Below, in pieces: positions 52,922-62,306 of a stretch of 64,000 nucleotides of DNA (the stretch's first letter is position 1; each line of letters opens with the position of its first letter). A model generated the notes under the pieces. It was not told the origin of the DNA and did no database searches. It was given only the letters and a program-made list of their open reading frames with translations. Both the position numbers and the translations under genes were made by a program. Origin of the DNA: Denitrovibrio acetiphilus DSM 12809 (GTDB lineage: Bacteria; Chrysiogenota; Deferribacteres; Deferribacterales; Geovibrionaceae); contig NC_013943.1 in the NCBI RefSeq assembly GCF_000025725.1, positions 1,550,001 to 1,614,000 on the forward strand, given 5' to 3'.

Positions 52922-54125
52922 GCTCCAGCAGAAAAGATGGGTTGTAAGGATTATATTCACAGCAATATACCTGCTCATCCCTTTTATCAAGATAAACGGA
53001 GATAGCATACTGAGGTTTGACATACCGTCCCTCGGTCTGCTGTTCTTCGGCAAAACTATTTATATTGAGAATTTTTTTATCGTTCTCATTTTTACTTTTT
53101 TTATAACGTTCCTTATAATTCTCATCACCCAGCTTTACGGGCGTATATGGTGCGGGTGGCTATGTCCCCAGACTGTAATGATGAATTTCACTAAATTTCT
53201 TGAAAATAAAAATCTAAGCTTTTTTACAAAGTTTTTATTCCATACAGCCGTACTTGCCATAAGCGCTCTGATCGGGGCATCGATGGTGTGGTATTTCGTA
53301 TCTCCTTACGCTTTTTTCAGCGGGCTGACTGACGGCACAATAAGCTCTGTGACAGTATGGTTTTTTATAGTGCTTACGATAATAACTTATTTGAACTTTG
53401 CGCTTATAAGGTACAAGTTTTGTACGACTATCTGCCCATACTCAAAACTTCAGTCTGTTATGTTTGATGACAACACCCTTATAATCGCTATGGATCCTGA
53501 AACCAGCTACAAATGTGTGAAGTGTCAGGCGTGCGTAAACACCTGCCCAGTAGGAATAGACATACGGCAGGGTATGGACAGCCAGTGTATCAACTGCGGG
53601 CGCTGCATAACCGCCTGCACAAAAACTATGACCAGAGAAAACGAAGACGTATCTTCCCTCATCAACTACATATACGGGTTCAACAACCGGAAAAAAACCT
53701 TTCGTACAAACGTTATAATTACCGGAGTGGTGACAGCACTATTCCTCTCAGGCTTTTTGTTTATGGCGGCAACTATGAAACCATACGAGTTTCAGGTTTT
53801 CCCCAACTCCGCTTTCCTACCCAGATACAAAGATGATCAGGTTATAAACTCATACGAGATAATGCTTAGAAACCTGACAAAGGATAATCTCAGGGTGGAA
53901 CTGAAACTCAAAGATTTTAAAAACTATGAACTCCAGTATCCACAGCCTCTTGTGGTTGCGCCGGACGAGACACTCAAAGAGAAGGTATTTCTCTTTATCC
54001 CCGCAGCAGAGCTGAAGAAGAAACCAATACTTTCCCTGACTATGCAGTCATTGGGAAATGATGAAAAAGGTAAACCTCTTGAGAGCGAACTAAGCTTCAG
54101 GAGACCAATCAGAAAGAAGAAATAG
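52911..54125 (+). CDS. ccoG: cbb3 oxidase accessory protein CcoG (FixG)
   Basis: This 404-aa membrane ferredoxin has TM helices at about 8-28, 47-68, 105-130 and 145-165, plus one at about 270-290. Motifs are YGRIWCGWLCPQTVMM, CTTICPYSKLQS and two [4Fe-4S] sites, CVKCQACVNTCPVGID and CINCGRCITACTK. It carries a C-terminal Ig-like periplasmic domain. It reduces copper for CuB insertion. Four ATGs in a row make the exact start uncertain; I use the last, at 52911. Confidence 0.93.
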   Translation: MKIELQQKRWVVRIIFTAIYLLIPFIKINGDSILRFDIPSLGLLFFGKTIYIENFFIVLIFTFFITFLIILITQLYGRIWCGWLCPQTVMMNFTKFLENKNLSFFTKFLFHTAVLAISALIGASMVWYFVSPYAFFSGLTDGTISSVTVWFFIVLTIITYLNFALIRYKFCTTICPYSKLQSVMFDDNTLIIAMDPETSYKCVKCQACVNTCPVGIDIRQGMDSQCINCGRCITACTKTMTRENEDVSSLINYIYGFNNRKKTFRTNVIITGVVTALFLSGFLFMAATMKPYEFQVFPNSAFLPRYKDDQVINSYEIMLRNLTKDNLRVELKLKDFKNYELQYPQPLVVAPDETLKEKVFLFIPAAELKKKPILSLTMQSLGNDEKGKPLESELSFRRPIRKKK

Positions 54126-54133
54126 GAGCTGTC

Positions 54134-54568
54134 ATGAGAGTAAGTATCATTATATTTCTGATAGGATTTATAACAATTGCACCGTCAATCTATGTCGGAA
54201 TAAAATATTTTGATGGTAAAGTGACAGATCAGCCTTATGAAACCGGGCTGAAATATGACTCTGATAAACAGTTTATAAAAGAAAACGGTCTGGATCTGTC
54301 TATAATCAGCCAGTCCCGGACAGATAACATTGTAAATCTTAACTTCACTGTTAAGAATGCAGGAGAAGTAGCTCTGGAAAATATCGAATTTTACCTCTCA
54401 CGTCCTGCCACAAATAAAGAAACATTGAAACTCGATGCCGAACCTTCTACAGACGGAAGCTATGCATCTGCTTTCAGCCTAGATCAACACGGGTATTACA
54501 TTCTGATGGCAAAGAGCAAAGTCAACGACAGAGTGATCCGCCTTCAGAAAAGTTTTTATATTAACTAA
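54134..54568 (+). CDS. FixH/CcoH-like membrane protein
   Basis: This 144-aa protein has an N-terminal helix (about 3-25) and a periplasmic beta-rich domain with YETGLKYDSDKQFIKENG, which is the YExGL.Y pattern of FixH. It helps assemble cbb3 oxidase in other bacteria. GGAGC precedes the ATG. Confidence 0.82.
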   Translation: MRVSIIIFLIGFITIAPSIYVGIKYFDGKVTDQPYETGLKYDSDKQFIKENGLDLSIISQSRTDNIVNLNFTVKNAGEVALENIEFYLSRPATNKETLKLDAEPSTDGSYASAFSLDQHGYYILMAKSKVNDRVIRLQKSFYIN

Positions 54569-54584
54569 GACCAGGAGGTTTACT

Positions 54585-54671
54585 ATGAGAGTTGGAACAA
54601 TAGTAATGATCATTTCCCTTATCGCAATGATAGGACTGCCTCTGTACTATGCGATGAAATACGCGAACTGA
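54585..54671 (+). CDS. 28-aa membrane microprotein in the cco operon
   Basis: The ORF encodes RVGTIVMIISLIAMIG and then a tail PLYYAMKYAN: a single helix. AGGAGG (54573-54578) stands 6 bases before the ATG and the stop overlaps the ccoS start (TGATG). Coupling and binding site argue that it is real. It could be an oxidase subunit like CcoM of Pseudomonas. I do not recognise its family. Confidence 0.65.
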   Translation: MRVGTIVMIISLIAMIGLPLYYAMKYAN

Positions 54672-54835
54672 TGGGAGCACTCTACATGATGATACCTGTC
54701 TCGCTCATACTGGGCGTGATAGTGCTTATCATCTTCCTCTGGGCATCAAAAGCAGGCGAATTTGATGACATCGAGGGACCAAAATACCGAATGCTGGACG
54801 ACGATGCCGAAGACATCCCGCATAAGGAAAAATAG
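54671..54835 (+). CDS. ccoS: cbb3 oxidase assembly protein CcoS (FixS)
   Basis: This 54-aa protein has a single helix and the CcoS pattern: MIPVSLILGVIVLIIFLWA, then SKAGEFDDIEGPKYRMLDDD (GQFdDle.pa.riL.dd in the family). It is needed to insert heme and copper. Its ATG overlaps the preceding microprotein stop. It lies 10 bases before the P-type ATPase gene. Confidence 0.88.
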   Translation: MGALYMMIPVSLILGVIVLIIFLWASKAGEFDDIEGPKYRMLDDDAEDIPHKEK

Positions 54836-54845
54836 GTAGTTCATC

Positions 54846-57281
54846 GTGAGCAATAACAAAACTGTTACTTGCAGCCACTGTATGCTGGAAATAAACAAAA
54901 ACCAGGCAATAGAGGAACGGGTGAACGGAGAAGAATGTTATTTTTGCTGCCCCGGCTGCTCCAGTGTTTACAGTATCCTTCAGGAGGAAGGCTTTTCAAA
55001 GTTTTACTCCAAAAGGGACGACAACTGGGAGCCGGGTGCTGTTGTACGGTCGAATGTCTCCGAAGAGCTGTTTGTTGATTCGGTTCTGGAAACAGAAAAT
55101 TCATACGAGGTAAACATTGCACTGTCCGGCATCCGCTGTGCAGCCTGCATCTGGCTTATCGAAACATATCTTTCTAAAGCACACGGTATCGAATCTGTTA
55201 TGGTTAACTATGCCACCCACAAAGCTAAAATACGCTGGACAAAAGGTATCATCACCCTCAAAGAGATAATAGACCGAATATCCTCCATAGGCTACTGCCC
55301 TCTTCCCATAAGCGAATCCGGCACAGCCACAATCTACGAAAAAGAGAAGAAGGATTATTTCTTTCGCTTTTCAATAGGCGCATTCTTCAGTATGCAGCTT
55401 ATGATATATACTATAGCTCTTTATGCCGGATACTTTCAGGGGATAGACGAAGGTCTGCGGATAATGTTTCAGTATGCTGCATGGCTCCTCAGCACACCGG
55501 TTATGTTTTACTCCGGAATGCCTTTCATCAAAAGTTCTATCGCAGCCATAAGGCACGGTCATACCACCATGGACACCCTTATTTTTATGGGGTCATTCAC
55601 GGCATACGTTTACAGTATATTTGCGCTCTTCATGGGTAAAGAGGTCTATTTCGACACAACTTCCATGATAATAACCCTTATACTGCTGGGGAGATACATT
55701 GAATCCGGAGCAAAGGCAAGGACTTCCAATGCGGTATCGAAACTTCTTACATATCAACCTGTTCAGGTTCGTTTTCTCAGCTCTTTTGATATTAACGACT
55801 ACATTACAGGCAGCCTCAGGTCTGAGACAGTTCCGGTAAAGCAGGTTCGTGCCGGAGACTACCTTGAAGTACTCCCCGGTGACTCCATTCCTGCTGACGG
55901 TATCGTAATTTACGGAAATTCCGAGGTTAACGAGTCAATGCTGACCGGCGAACCTCTGCCTCAGGTAAAAAATGAAGGTACAAAAGTTTTCGCCGGCACC
56001 GGCAACGTTAACGGTAAAATCATAATACAGGTTGAGCACACCGGAGCCACAACCACCCTCTCCCGCATCGTTCAGGCTGTGGAGGATGCGCAGGCTGCCA
56101 AGGCTCCCATTCAGAACATCGCAGACAAAGTTGTCGGATGGTTTGTTCCTGCAATCCTGACAGTTGGAGCATGTACGTTCATAGGCTGGTATTACTATTC
56201 AGGCGACATGCTTGTATCCACTATGAATGCCGTATCTGTATTAGTTATAGCCTGCCCTTGTGCCCTCGGTCTTGCTACGCCTCTGGCGATACTTATAGCA
56301 ACATCCAAGATAACTAAACTGGGCGCTGTGGCGAAAGCCGGGGATATTATTGAAATACTTAGCAAGGCAGACACAATTATATTTGATAAAACAGGTACAA
56401 TCACCAAAGGCGAGCTCAAAGTAGAAAATGTTGCTGTATATGACACAGACAAAAAAACACTTGTCAGCTATACAGCTTCCCTTGAAAAGCACTCCTCACA
56501 CCTGATAGGCAAAGCAATCATCAACACATATCTTGATGATTTCCTTGCAGTGGAGAACTTTAAAGAGCACCCGGGGAAAGGGCTGAGCGGCGTTATAAAA
56601 GGATCTGTCGTTCTTGCGGGTACATCGTCATACCTGAATGAAAACGGCGTTGAAACACCTGATAACGAGATCAGAGAGCAGATAAAGCTGGGCTACACTG
56701 TGGCATGTATAGCTATTGATGGTAAATTTGCCGGATTCATGACACTCTCGGACTCTATCAGAGATGATGCTCAGGATATGCTCAGGCAACTTGCCAAAAG
56801 ACATGTAAATATCGTTATACTCACAGGCGACAATGAACTTGCGGCAGCAAAGCTTGTGGAGAAGTTAGATGTTCCAAGCCTCACTTATATCGCAGACGTA
56901 ACACCCTTTGAAAAAGCCGATGTTGTAAAATCATTTCAGAAAAACGGTAAAGTGTGCGCCATGGTCGGGGACGGCATTAACGATGCACCTGCCCTCACCA
57001 CTGCGGACATAGGGATAGCTATCGGTCAGGGTACAGACATAGCCATTGAAAGCTCAGATATCGTTCTGATGCGGGATGAACTGAAACTTGTTTCTATTGT
57101 TTACGACACATCAGTTGTCACACTGCGGGTGATAAAACAAAATCTGTTCTGGGCATTTTCTTACAACATTATAATGGTTCCGCTTGCCGTAACAGGCACA
57201 ATACACCCGGTTTTCTCAGCAGGTTTGATGAGTATCAGTAGTCTGGCGGTAGTCTTCAACTCACTTCGCATCAGCAGATAG
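54846..57281 (+). CDS. ccoI: Copper-transporting P-type ATPase CcoI (FixI)
   Basis: This 811-aa ATPase delivers copper for the cbb3 CuB centre. It has an N-terminal Cys-rich metal site (CSHCMLEINKNQ … CYFCCPGCSSVY), an HMA domain with GIRCAACIWLIE, eight TM helices, the ion motif VIACPCALGLATP, phosphorylation site FDKTGTITKGE and GDGINDAPALTTADIG. The start is GTG at 54846. It converges with the EamA gene, overlapping by about 20 bases at the 3' ends. Confidence 0.94.
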   Translation: MSNNKTVTCSHCMLEINKNQAIEERVNGEECYFCCPGCSSVYSILQEEGFSKFYSKRDDNWEPGAVVRSNVSEELFVDSVLETENSYEVNIALSGIRCAACIWLIETYLSKAHGIESVMVNYATHKAKIRWTKGIITLKEIIDRISSIGYCPLPISESGTATIYEKEKKDYFFRFSIGAFFSMQLMIYTIALYAGYFQGIDEGLRIMFQYAAWLLSTPVMFYSGMPFIKSSIAAIRHGHTTMDTLIFMGSFTAYVYSIFALFMGKEVYFDTTSMIITLILLGRYIESGAKARTSNAVSKLLTYQPVQVRFLSSFDINDYITGSLRSETVPVKQVRAGDYLEVLPGDSIPADGIVIYGNSEVNESMLTGEPLPQVKNEGTKVFAGTGNVNGKIIIQVEHTGATTTLSRIVQAVEDAQAAKAPIQNIADKVVGWFVPAILTVGACTFIGWYYYSGDMLVSTMNAVSVLVIACPCALGLATPLAILIATSKITKLGAVAKAGDIIEILSKADTIIFDKTGTITKGELKVENVAVYDTDKKTLVSYTASLEKHSSHLIGKAIINTYLDDFLAVENFKEHPGKGLSGVIKGSVVLAGTSSYLNENGVETPDNEIREQIKLGYTVACIAIDGKFAGFMTLSDSIRDDAQDMLRQLAKRHVNIVILTGDNELAAAKLVEKLDVPSLTYIADVTPFEKADVVKSFQKNGKVCAMVGDGINDAPALTTADIGIAIGQGTDIAIESSDIVLMRDELKLVSIVYDTSVVTLRVIKQNLFWAFSYNIIMVPLAVTGTIHPVFSAGLMSISSLAVVFNSLRISR

Positions 57282-58136
57282 TTTTTGCCTCTCTACGCTC
57301 AAAACAACAATACCTGTAAATATGCATAACATTCCCAAGGCAACCATTATATTCAATGTTTCCCCGAGAACTATAATGCCAAGCACTGCGGCGGTCAGAG
57401 GTTCTGCAAGTGAAAGAGTTGTTGTCTTTGCAACAGTAATGAGTTTGAGTCCTTTCGCAAAAAGGATATAAGAAAGTGTTGTGGCAAACAGTCCCAGATA
57501 AGCCATTGAAAAAATACCCTTTTCGGTAAATATCCATGCTATATCATAAACAAATAGTGCAGGAAGCATAATGATCGCCCCGCCAAAGAAAAGCAGAGCA
57601 ATGACAGCATTCCCCCTCGCTTTTTCCAGCATAACCTTAACAATCATAGTATAAGCGGCATACCCAAAACCTGAAATCAGAGCGTATAAAATACCCAGCG
57701 GATTAACTGAAACCTCACTTTCACCTGATAGTACAAGCAGAGTACAGCCTACCACTGCGAGAAACGTTGCAATGTACCATTTAACGTCAAGCTGTTCTTT
57801 CAGTACAACCTTACCAAGTACCCCTGCGAATGCTGGTCCGCTTCCGATGGCGACTATAGTTCCAACTGCGACACCTGTCAGGTTTACTGCGGAAAAAAAT
57901 GCTATCTGGTATATGGCAACGAGAACAGCTCCTGCAATAACGTGGACAGGGTTAAATTTACCACCTGTAAATGACCTCCCGACAATGGCAACGATTAAAA
58001 GCCCAAAACCTCCTATCAAGAGCCGCATTGTCCCCACTGTAAGTGGAGATGCGCCCATAGGAGCAAAAGCTTGTGTTGTACCAGTTGTTCCCCAGAGCAT
58101 AGCTGCTCCGATTATAAAAAACACACCTTTGTTCAT
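57261..58136 (-). CDS. EamA/DMT-family transporter
   Basis: This 291-aa protein has ten predicted helices in two EamA repeats (about 5-140 and 150-285), each ending with the VVGCTLLVLSGE / IFTGIVVLSVE pattern. Substrate is unknown; members export amino acids or metabolites. AAGGA lies before the ATG inside the end of the SafE-like gene. It is the last of three minus-strand genes. Confidence 0.88.
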   Translation of the reverse strand: MNKGVFFIIGAAMLWGTTGTTQAFAPMGASPLTVGTMRLLIGGFGLLIVAIVGRSFTGGKFNPVHVIAGAVLVAIYQIAFFSAVNLTGVAVGTIVAIGSGPAFAGVLGKVVLKEQLDVKWYIATFLAVVGCTLLVLSGESEVSVNPLGILYALISGFGYAAYTMIVKVMLEKARGNAVIALLFFGGAIIMLPALFVYDIAWIFTEKGIFSMAYLGLFATTLSYILFAKGLKLITVAKTTTLSLAEPLTAAVLGIIVLGETLNIMVALGMLCIFTGIVVLSVERQKLSADAK

Positions 58137-58137
58137 A

Positions 58138-58797
58138 TTACATCCTTACCCCAGAATATATAAAGAAGATACCCATACAAACCATCAGTATGAGGCTTAG
58201 CAGGTTAAAAAGACCCCGTCTGGACATGAAATAATTACCAAAAACAGAAGTAGCCATCATAGCCGCAGATGTCCCGATACCATACAGAAACATAGACAAT
58301 AGTCCGCGGGATGCGCTTGCGGTGGACGCTGACGCAATAATCATACCGTAAAGAGGACCGCAGGGGAGAAAACCAAGCACAAGCCCTGTAACAAAAGCAG
58401 ACCTGGGCTGAAACTTCTTCAGCTTGCTGAAAAATGCACCGCCTGCGAGCTTGTGTTCCAGCTTATTCATGAAATTGTAGCCAATAAAAGACAAAACCCC
58501 GTAGAGCACAAGAAAAACACCTGCAACAATTGCTGCTCCTTTCTGTATACCAATCAGTCTGCCGACAACCTGCATCATGTCTCCTGCAAAGCCGGCTATA
58601 AAACCGAGAAAACTATAGGTAACAACACGTCCGAGATTATACTTTATATGAGGTATGAATAGAGCACTGTAACCTTTCTTCTCTCCCACAAAACGACCGG
58701 ATATGTATAATACAAAAGGATGACACATTCCTATGCAGTGTCCGAACCCTACAGAAAATCCCATAGTCAGAAAGCCTAAATAGGTTAGCTCTTCCAT
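58138..58797 (-). CDS. SafE/TauE-like membrane protein linked to cbb3 oxidase
   Basis: This 219-aa protein has six helices in two halves, each with a GFGHC.GMC / GFLPCGPLY motif, as in the sulfite exporter TauE/SafE (COG2836) and DsbD-like groups. Genes of this type are frequently near ccoGHIS and act in copper or redox supply. The gene abuts the YtkA-like gene upstream and EamA downstream without gaps. Confidence 0.85.
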   Translation of the reverse strand: MEELTYLGFLTMGFSVGFGHCIGMCHPFVLYISGRFVGEKKGYSALFIPHIKYNLGRVVTYSFLGFIAGFAGDMMQVVGRLIGIQKGAAIVAGVFLVLYGVLSFIGYNFMNKLEHKLAGGAFFSKLKKFQPRSAFVTGLVLGFLPCGPLYGMIIASASTASASRGLLSMFLYGIGTSAAMMATSVFGNYFMSRRGLFNLLSLILMVCMGIFFIYSGVRM

Positions 58798-59268
58798 TTA
58801 TTTTTCGTCCATATCAAACAAAAATACTTTTTCAGCAGAAAAATTTCCCTCTTCAAACTCAAGTTTAGCAAACCACCTCTGTCCGCCAAAGATGCATTTG
58901 GGAAGTGTAATCTTTGCCGTATAGCCTGTAGCAGCCTTTTGCAGGCGCGCTTTATAAAGTCCCATATCCATAACCATATTGAACTTTACATCACCGCTCT
59001 TTAATTCAACGGGTCTGCCGTCACGTTCTATATGAAAACGAAAAACAATCTCCCGAAAAGGAAGTGCCGGACGGCTCATGTCCGCCTTAATCTTATACCT
59101 GCCAACAGTAACTTCTGTTTGTGAGTGAGAAAGGTCTATATTTTTCTGATATTTACGTACGAATTTTTCTGCTGCAAAAGACTGCTGGCTAAAGCAAACT
59201 ATCAACAGCAAAAGGAAAAATATACTGAATAAGGTTTTAATTATAATCTTATGTTTCATACTGTTCAC
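58798..59268 (-). CDS. Secreted YtkA/FixH-like protein
   Basis: This 156-aa protein has a signal peptide (about 1-33, KTLFSIFFLLLLIVCFSQQSFA, cut before AEK). A beta-sandwich-like region follows with MVMDMGLYKARLQKAATGYTAKITLPKCIFGGQRWF, resembling the YtkA-like and FixH folds used for periplasmic copper proteins. Start could be 59268 or the second ATG at 59259; no clear binding site is seen. It precedes the SafE-like gene with no gap, so a shared role in copper handling is likely. Confidence 0.7.
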   Translation of the reverse strand: MNSMKHKIIIKTLFSIFFLLLLIVCFSQQSFAAEKFVRKYQKNIDLSHSQTEVTVGRYKIKADMSRPALPFREIVFRFHIERDGRPVELKSGDVKFNMVMDMGLYKARLQKAATGYTAKITLPKCIFGGQRWFAKLEFEEGNFSAEKVFLFDMDEK

Positions 59269-59308
59269 AATAGCACATCAGATTTAAATTTTAAATAGAA
59301 CAGTTAAC

Positions 59309-59337
59309 TTGAAATTGAAATTTTGTCGTCATATAAT
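59309..59337 (+). promoter_or_regulatory. Promoter of uspA-like gene
   Basis: TTGAAA (59309-59314), 17 bases, TATAAT (59332-59337), 26 bases before the ATG at 59363. Confidence 0.7.
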
Positions 59338-59362
59338 ATCTTTATCAATCAAGGAGTTTGCA

Positions 59363-59800
59363 ATGAGTTATAAGCATATTCTATCGCTGACGGATTTCAG
59401 CGAGTATTCAAAAAAAGCTGTCGAAGAAGCAGCTACCATAGCGAGATGTCAGGGGAGTAAGCTGACGATAATGCATGTTGCCCACGACCAGAGTCAATTT
59501 CAGCTTTATATAAACGAAAATCAGTATAAAGACATTAAAAAGAAAATTGATGTGGAGATCGAAGAAAAATTCAGCAAGCTTGAAGAAGAAATTCCGGTAT
59601 TAAAAGAGCTTGAGTGGGAAAGCTACGTCAGACGGGGAACTCCATACATTGAAAGTCTTTATGAGATGGAAAACGGTAACTATGACCTTGTTGTGCTAGG
59701 CTCCCACGGCGAAGGCGGTTTTAAACGTATCGTCCACGGAAGCACCGCAGGAAAGATCCTTCGTCACTCGCCTATCAGCGTCTTGATTACTAAAATATAA
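59363..59800 (+). CDS. Universal stress protein, UspA family
   Basis: This 145-aa protein has a Rossmann-like fold starting YKHILSLTDFSEYSKKAVEEA and the nucleotide motif VLGSHGEGGFKRIVHGSTAGKILRHSP (G-2X-G-9X-G-ST). It is the ATP-binding type of Usp. AAGGAG precedes the ATG at 59363; the frame from 59309 includes the promoter and is rejected. A terminator follows. Confidence 0.93.
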   Translation: MSYKHILSLTDFSEYSKKAVEEAATIARCQGSKLTIMHVAHDQSQFQLYINENQYKDIKKKIDVEIEEKFSKLEEEIPVLKELEWESYVRRGTPYIESLYEMENGNYDLVVLGSHGEGGFKRIVHGSTAGKILRHSPISVLITKI

Positions 59801-59808
59801 TTACAGGA

Positions 59809-59855
59809 TTGCGGTATGGTTATATATTGAATATCCGTGCCGCAACCCTCTTATT
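59809..59855 (+). terminator. Intrinsic terminator after uspA-like gene
   Basis: TTGCGGTATGG (59809-59819) pairs with CCGTGCCGCAA (59835-59845) with G-U pairs, then a U-rich CTCTTATTTTAT. It stands between convergent genes and may also work in reverse. Confidence 0.65.
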
Positions 59856-59897
59856 TTATATGATTACTCTCCGAAACTCCCGCCCCTGAGAGCATCG

Positions 59898-61190
59898 CTA
59901 ACTTTTAAGCCACTCAACAGTCTTTTCCATGGCAATAATGTTTTCGCCGCAGTGCTGACGTATAAAGTCATCGTCGGGTTCATAATCGGAAGGTTTAGTT
60001 TCCAGCGCCGACAATGCCCTTGCACCGTCAAAATCCACATACGAAAGCCTGGCTGTCAGCTCACCGGCAGGTCTCCCGAAAGCTGTCCCCGGGAGAACGG
60101 CAACACCAACATCGTTTAAAAGACGCTGACAGAACTGATCAGATGTTGTTATCTGTTTTGCTTTCAGTGATTCTCTATAGTTCTCAAAGTTCGGAAACAT
60201 GTAGAAACCACCCTTAGGATAAGCACAGCGAACACCAGCATCTGTAAGTATTTCATGCATCAGCCTGCCAAGCTGGCGCAGTATCTTACGTGAGTTCCAC
60301 AGATACCTTTCGATATCTATACCAAACTTAAAAGCACGAACAGCAGCATATTGTATGGGTGCGCTAGTGGACGTAAATGTTTCACTGGCAACAGACGCCA
60401 TAGAGTTCAGAAGCCACTCAAGAGAATCAGGGAATGCAAATGTGCCGAGACGCCACCCCCCTGCCCCGCACCATTTTGATAAGCCGCTGCTGATAACTGT
60501 ACCTTCCGGGTAGAACTTGGCGATAGACACATGGTTTCCTTCATGATTGGTTTCACCGTATATTTCATCAGACAGCATCACAACTTTATACCTGCGTGCA
60601 ACTTCTGCAAGCTCCTGAAGCTGCTCCAGAGTATATGTCCCACCTGTCGGATTATTCGGGTAGTTCAGTATAACGAGTCTAGGCTTATTGGGGTCTTCCT
60701 TGCAGAGAGCTTCAAGCTCTTCAGGCATCAGGAGCCATTCGTTCTCTTCGAGAGTATTCAGCCAGTGGACTTGATGACCGACGATATGAGCCTGCGGAGC
60801 ATAAGACACCCAGCTTGGGGTTGGTATTACAAGGTCACCGTAATATACAAGCTGTATGAGAAACATCAGTTCTTTTGACCCGGGACCGATAAGTATGTTA
60901 TTCGCTTTAAAAGTAAGCCCCTGAGTCTTTTGATAATATTCAGCAACTGCTGTCTGGAGCACCGGAAGCCCCCTCACAGGAAGATAGTCTTTTTGATATG
61001 CGTTATTTTTTAGTTCATTTACAACAGACTGCGGAACAGGAAAAGGTGACTGCCCTAATCCAAGTTTATATACTTTCTTACCCTGTTGTCTCAGCGAGTT
61101 GCTGAGCTCGTTTATCGCAAGTGTGGCAGAAAGAGGCAGCCCTCTGACATTCAGGTTTAGATTAATGTCAGGTTTTCCATAATCACTCAT
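59898..61190 (-). CDS. Class I/II PLP-dependent aminotransferase
   Basis: This 430-aa fold-type I aminotransferase is like aspartate/aromatic enzymes: YLPVRGLPVLQTAVAEY, LNYPNNPTGGTYTLEQL, LSDEIYGETNHEG, and Lys in ISSGLSKWCGAGGWRLGTFAFP, with Arg near the C-terminus (TARLSYVDFDG). The amino acid specificity is not clear. I use the ATG at 61190 with GGAG upstream; the longer frame to 61226 lacks one. Confidence 0.88.
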   Translation of the reverse strand: MSDYGKPDINLNLNVRGLPLSATLAINELSNSLRQQGKKVYKLGLGQSPFPVPQSVVNELKNNAYQKDYLPVRGLPVLQTAVAEYYQKTQGLTFKANNILIGPGSKELMFLIQLVYYGDLVIPTPSWVSYAPQAHIVGHQVHWLNTLEENEWLLMPEELEALCKEDPNKPRLVILNYPNNPTGGTYTLEQLQELAEVARRYKVVMLSDEIYGETNHEGNHVSIAKFYPEGTVISSGLSKWCGAGGWRLGTFAFPDSLEWLLNSMASVASETFTSTSAPIQYAAVRAFKFGIDIERYLWNSRKILRQLGRLMHEILTDAGVRCAYPKGGFYMFPNFENYRESLKAKQITTSDQFCQRLLNDVGVAVLPGTAFGRPAGELTARLSYVDFDGARALSALETKPSDYEPDDDFIRQHCGENIIAMEKTVEWLKS

Positions 61191-61329
61191 AATTATACTC
61201 CTATAGTTAATATGCAAATTAGGCAAGTATCTTCCTTTTTGAACACATTTTCAAGAGTAACCAACATATGTAAAACAAATATCATTCGAATTTATAAACT
61301 GCCTCAGCCAGCTGGCATGTCATAAATTT

Positions 61330-62184
61330 TTACCTGATATCTGACAATCTTTTCCCCAATACTGCAACGCCTGAGTCAAGCCCTGAAACATCCACGATTA
61401 CAACACCTGAAATAAGATAACCATCATGTACCAGATAATCCTCCGTATATAACTTATGGATATCGACACTTTTTAAGCTTTCAAAAAAATCTGTATCCAC
61501 TTTTTCCTGCGCAACTGCAAGCCCTTGGCAAGTAGCACAGCCCTTAAGGTCAGTTGCAACATCAAGCCTGTTCTCATGCATAAAAAAGATCAGTATTTCG
61601 TTTTCTTCATTGAGGTCTTCCACAATAGAAGCCACACTCTGAAGAGACTCAATCGTCCCCATGTATATATCATCCTTCAAAACGGGAGCAACAGCCCGAA
61701 GCAAAAGACCTTCATGTCCCACTTCAAAACCGTGTATAATATCATTCTCCTGCTTTGCATATTTTATTGAATGCCTGAACAAAATAAAACATTCGCTATC
61801 GTTAGCGTCTTTCCAGTGTTTAAACATACAATTTTTCTGAGCTGTATGCGCATGAAGCTGAAAATCACTATGTTTTGTCGAGTCTCTTATAGAGCGTTCT
61901 GTCTCTTCTATAAGATCAACTGCAATTGACTCATCTTCAGCTGCCAGAGCATCTTGTATTTCACTCCGCTCTGCCAGATATCTCACCGTATCGATACCAA
62001 GAACTGTCTTATGATCCATTTCCGTAAGATAATAATCCTTCATCTTTGCGGAAGCCTCGCCGAGCTGCTTTTCACTGTACTGATTTTCAGTACATCCTGT
62101 AAATATAAAACAAAACAAAACAACCATAAACATCTGATAAATAAACCTGTTAGAACATAAACCCCAGCAATATAATTTAAGCAT
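61330..62184 (-). CDS. Orphan Cache-like sensor lipoprotein
   Basis: This 284-aa protein has an N-terminal lipoprotein signal (hydrophobic 15-30, then FTGC, Cys 31). The rest is the same sensor block as the Cache-like part of the chemoreceptor at 6001-7950: FQLHAHTAQKN, W, RHS, FEVGHEGLLLRAVAPV, YMGTIESLQS. HAMP and signalling domains are absent. A CATC motif (CxxC) in the second half is absent from the chemoreceptor. GGGGGAT before 62184 favours that ATG. It may be a ligand-binding partner for a receptor or enzyme, but this is speculative. Confidence 0.8.
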   Translation of the reverse strand: MLKLYCWGLCSNRFIYQMFMVVLFCFIFTGCTENQYSEKQLGEASAKMKDYYLTEMDHKTVLGIDTVRYLAERSEIQDALAAEDESIAVDLIEETERSIRDSTKHSDFQLHAHTAQKNCMFKHWKDANDSECFILFRHSIKYAKQENDIIHGFEVGHEGLLLRAVAPVLKDDIYMGTIESLQSVASIVEDLNEENEILIFFMHENRLDVATDLKGCATCQGLAVAQEKVDTDFFESLKSVDIHKLYTEDYLVHDGYLISGVVIVDVSGLDSGVAVLGKRLSDIR

Positions 62185-62306
62185 GGTATCCCCCATTAAC
62201 TCTGATTGAAAATAAGCAGTAAATGCTTTACAATGTATTAACTTGTATCACTTGTAATTATTCTACCAGAATTAATCAAAATTTACGAAAATAACACTTT
62301 GAAATT

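Noticed and set aside
59258-59267. Second XRE operator, ATACTGTTCA
   Set aside because: A single half-site without its inverted partner; probably chance.
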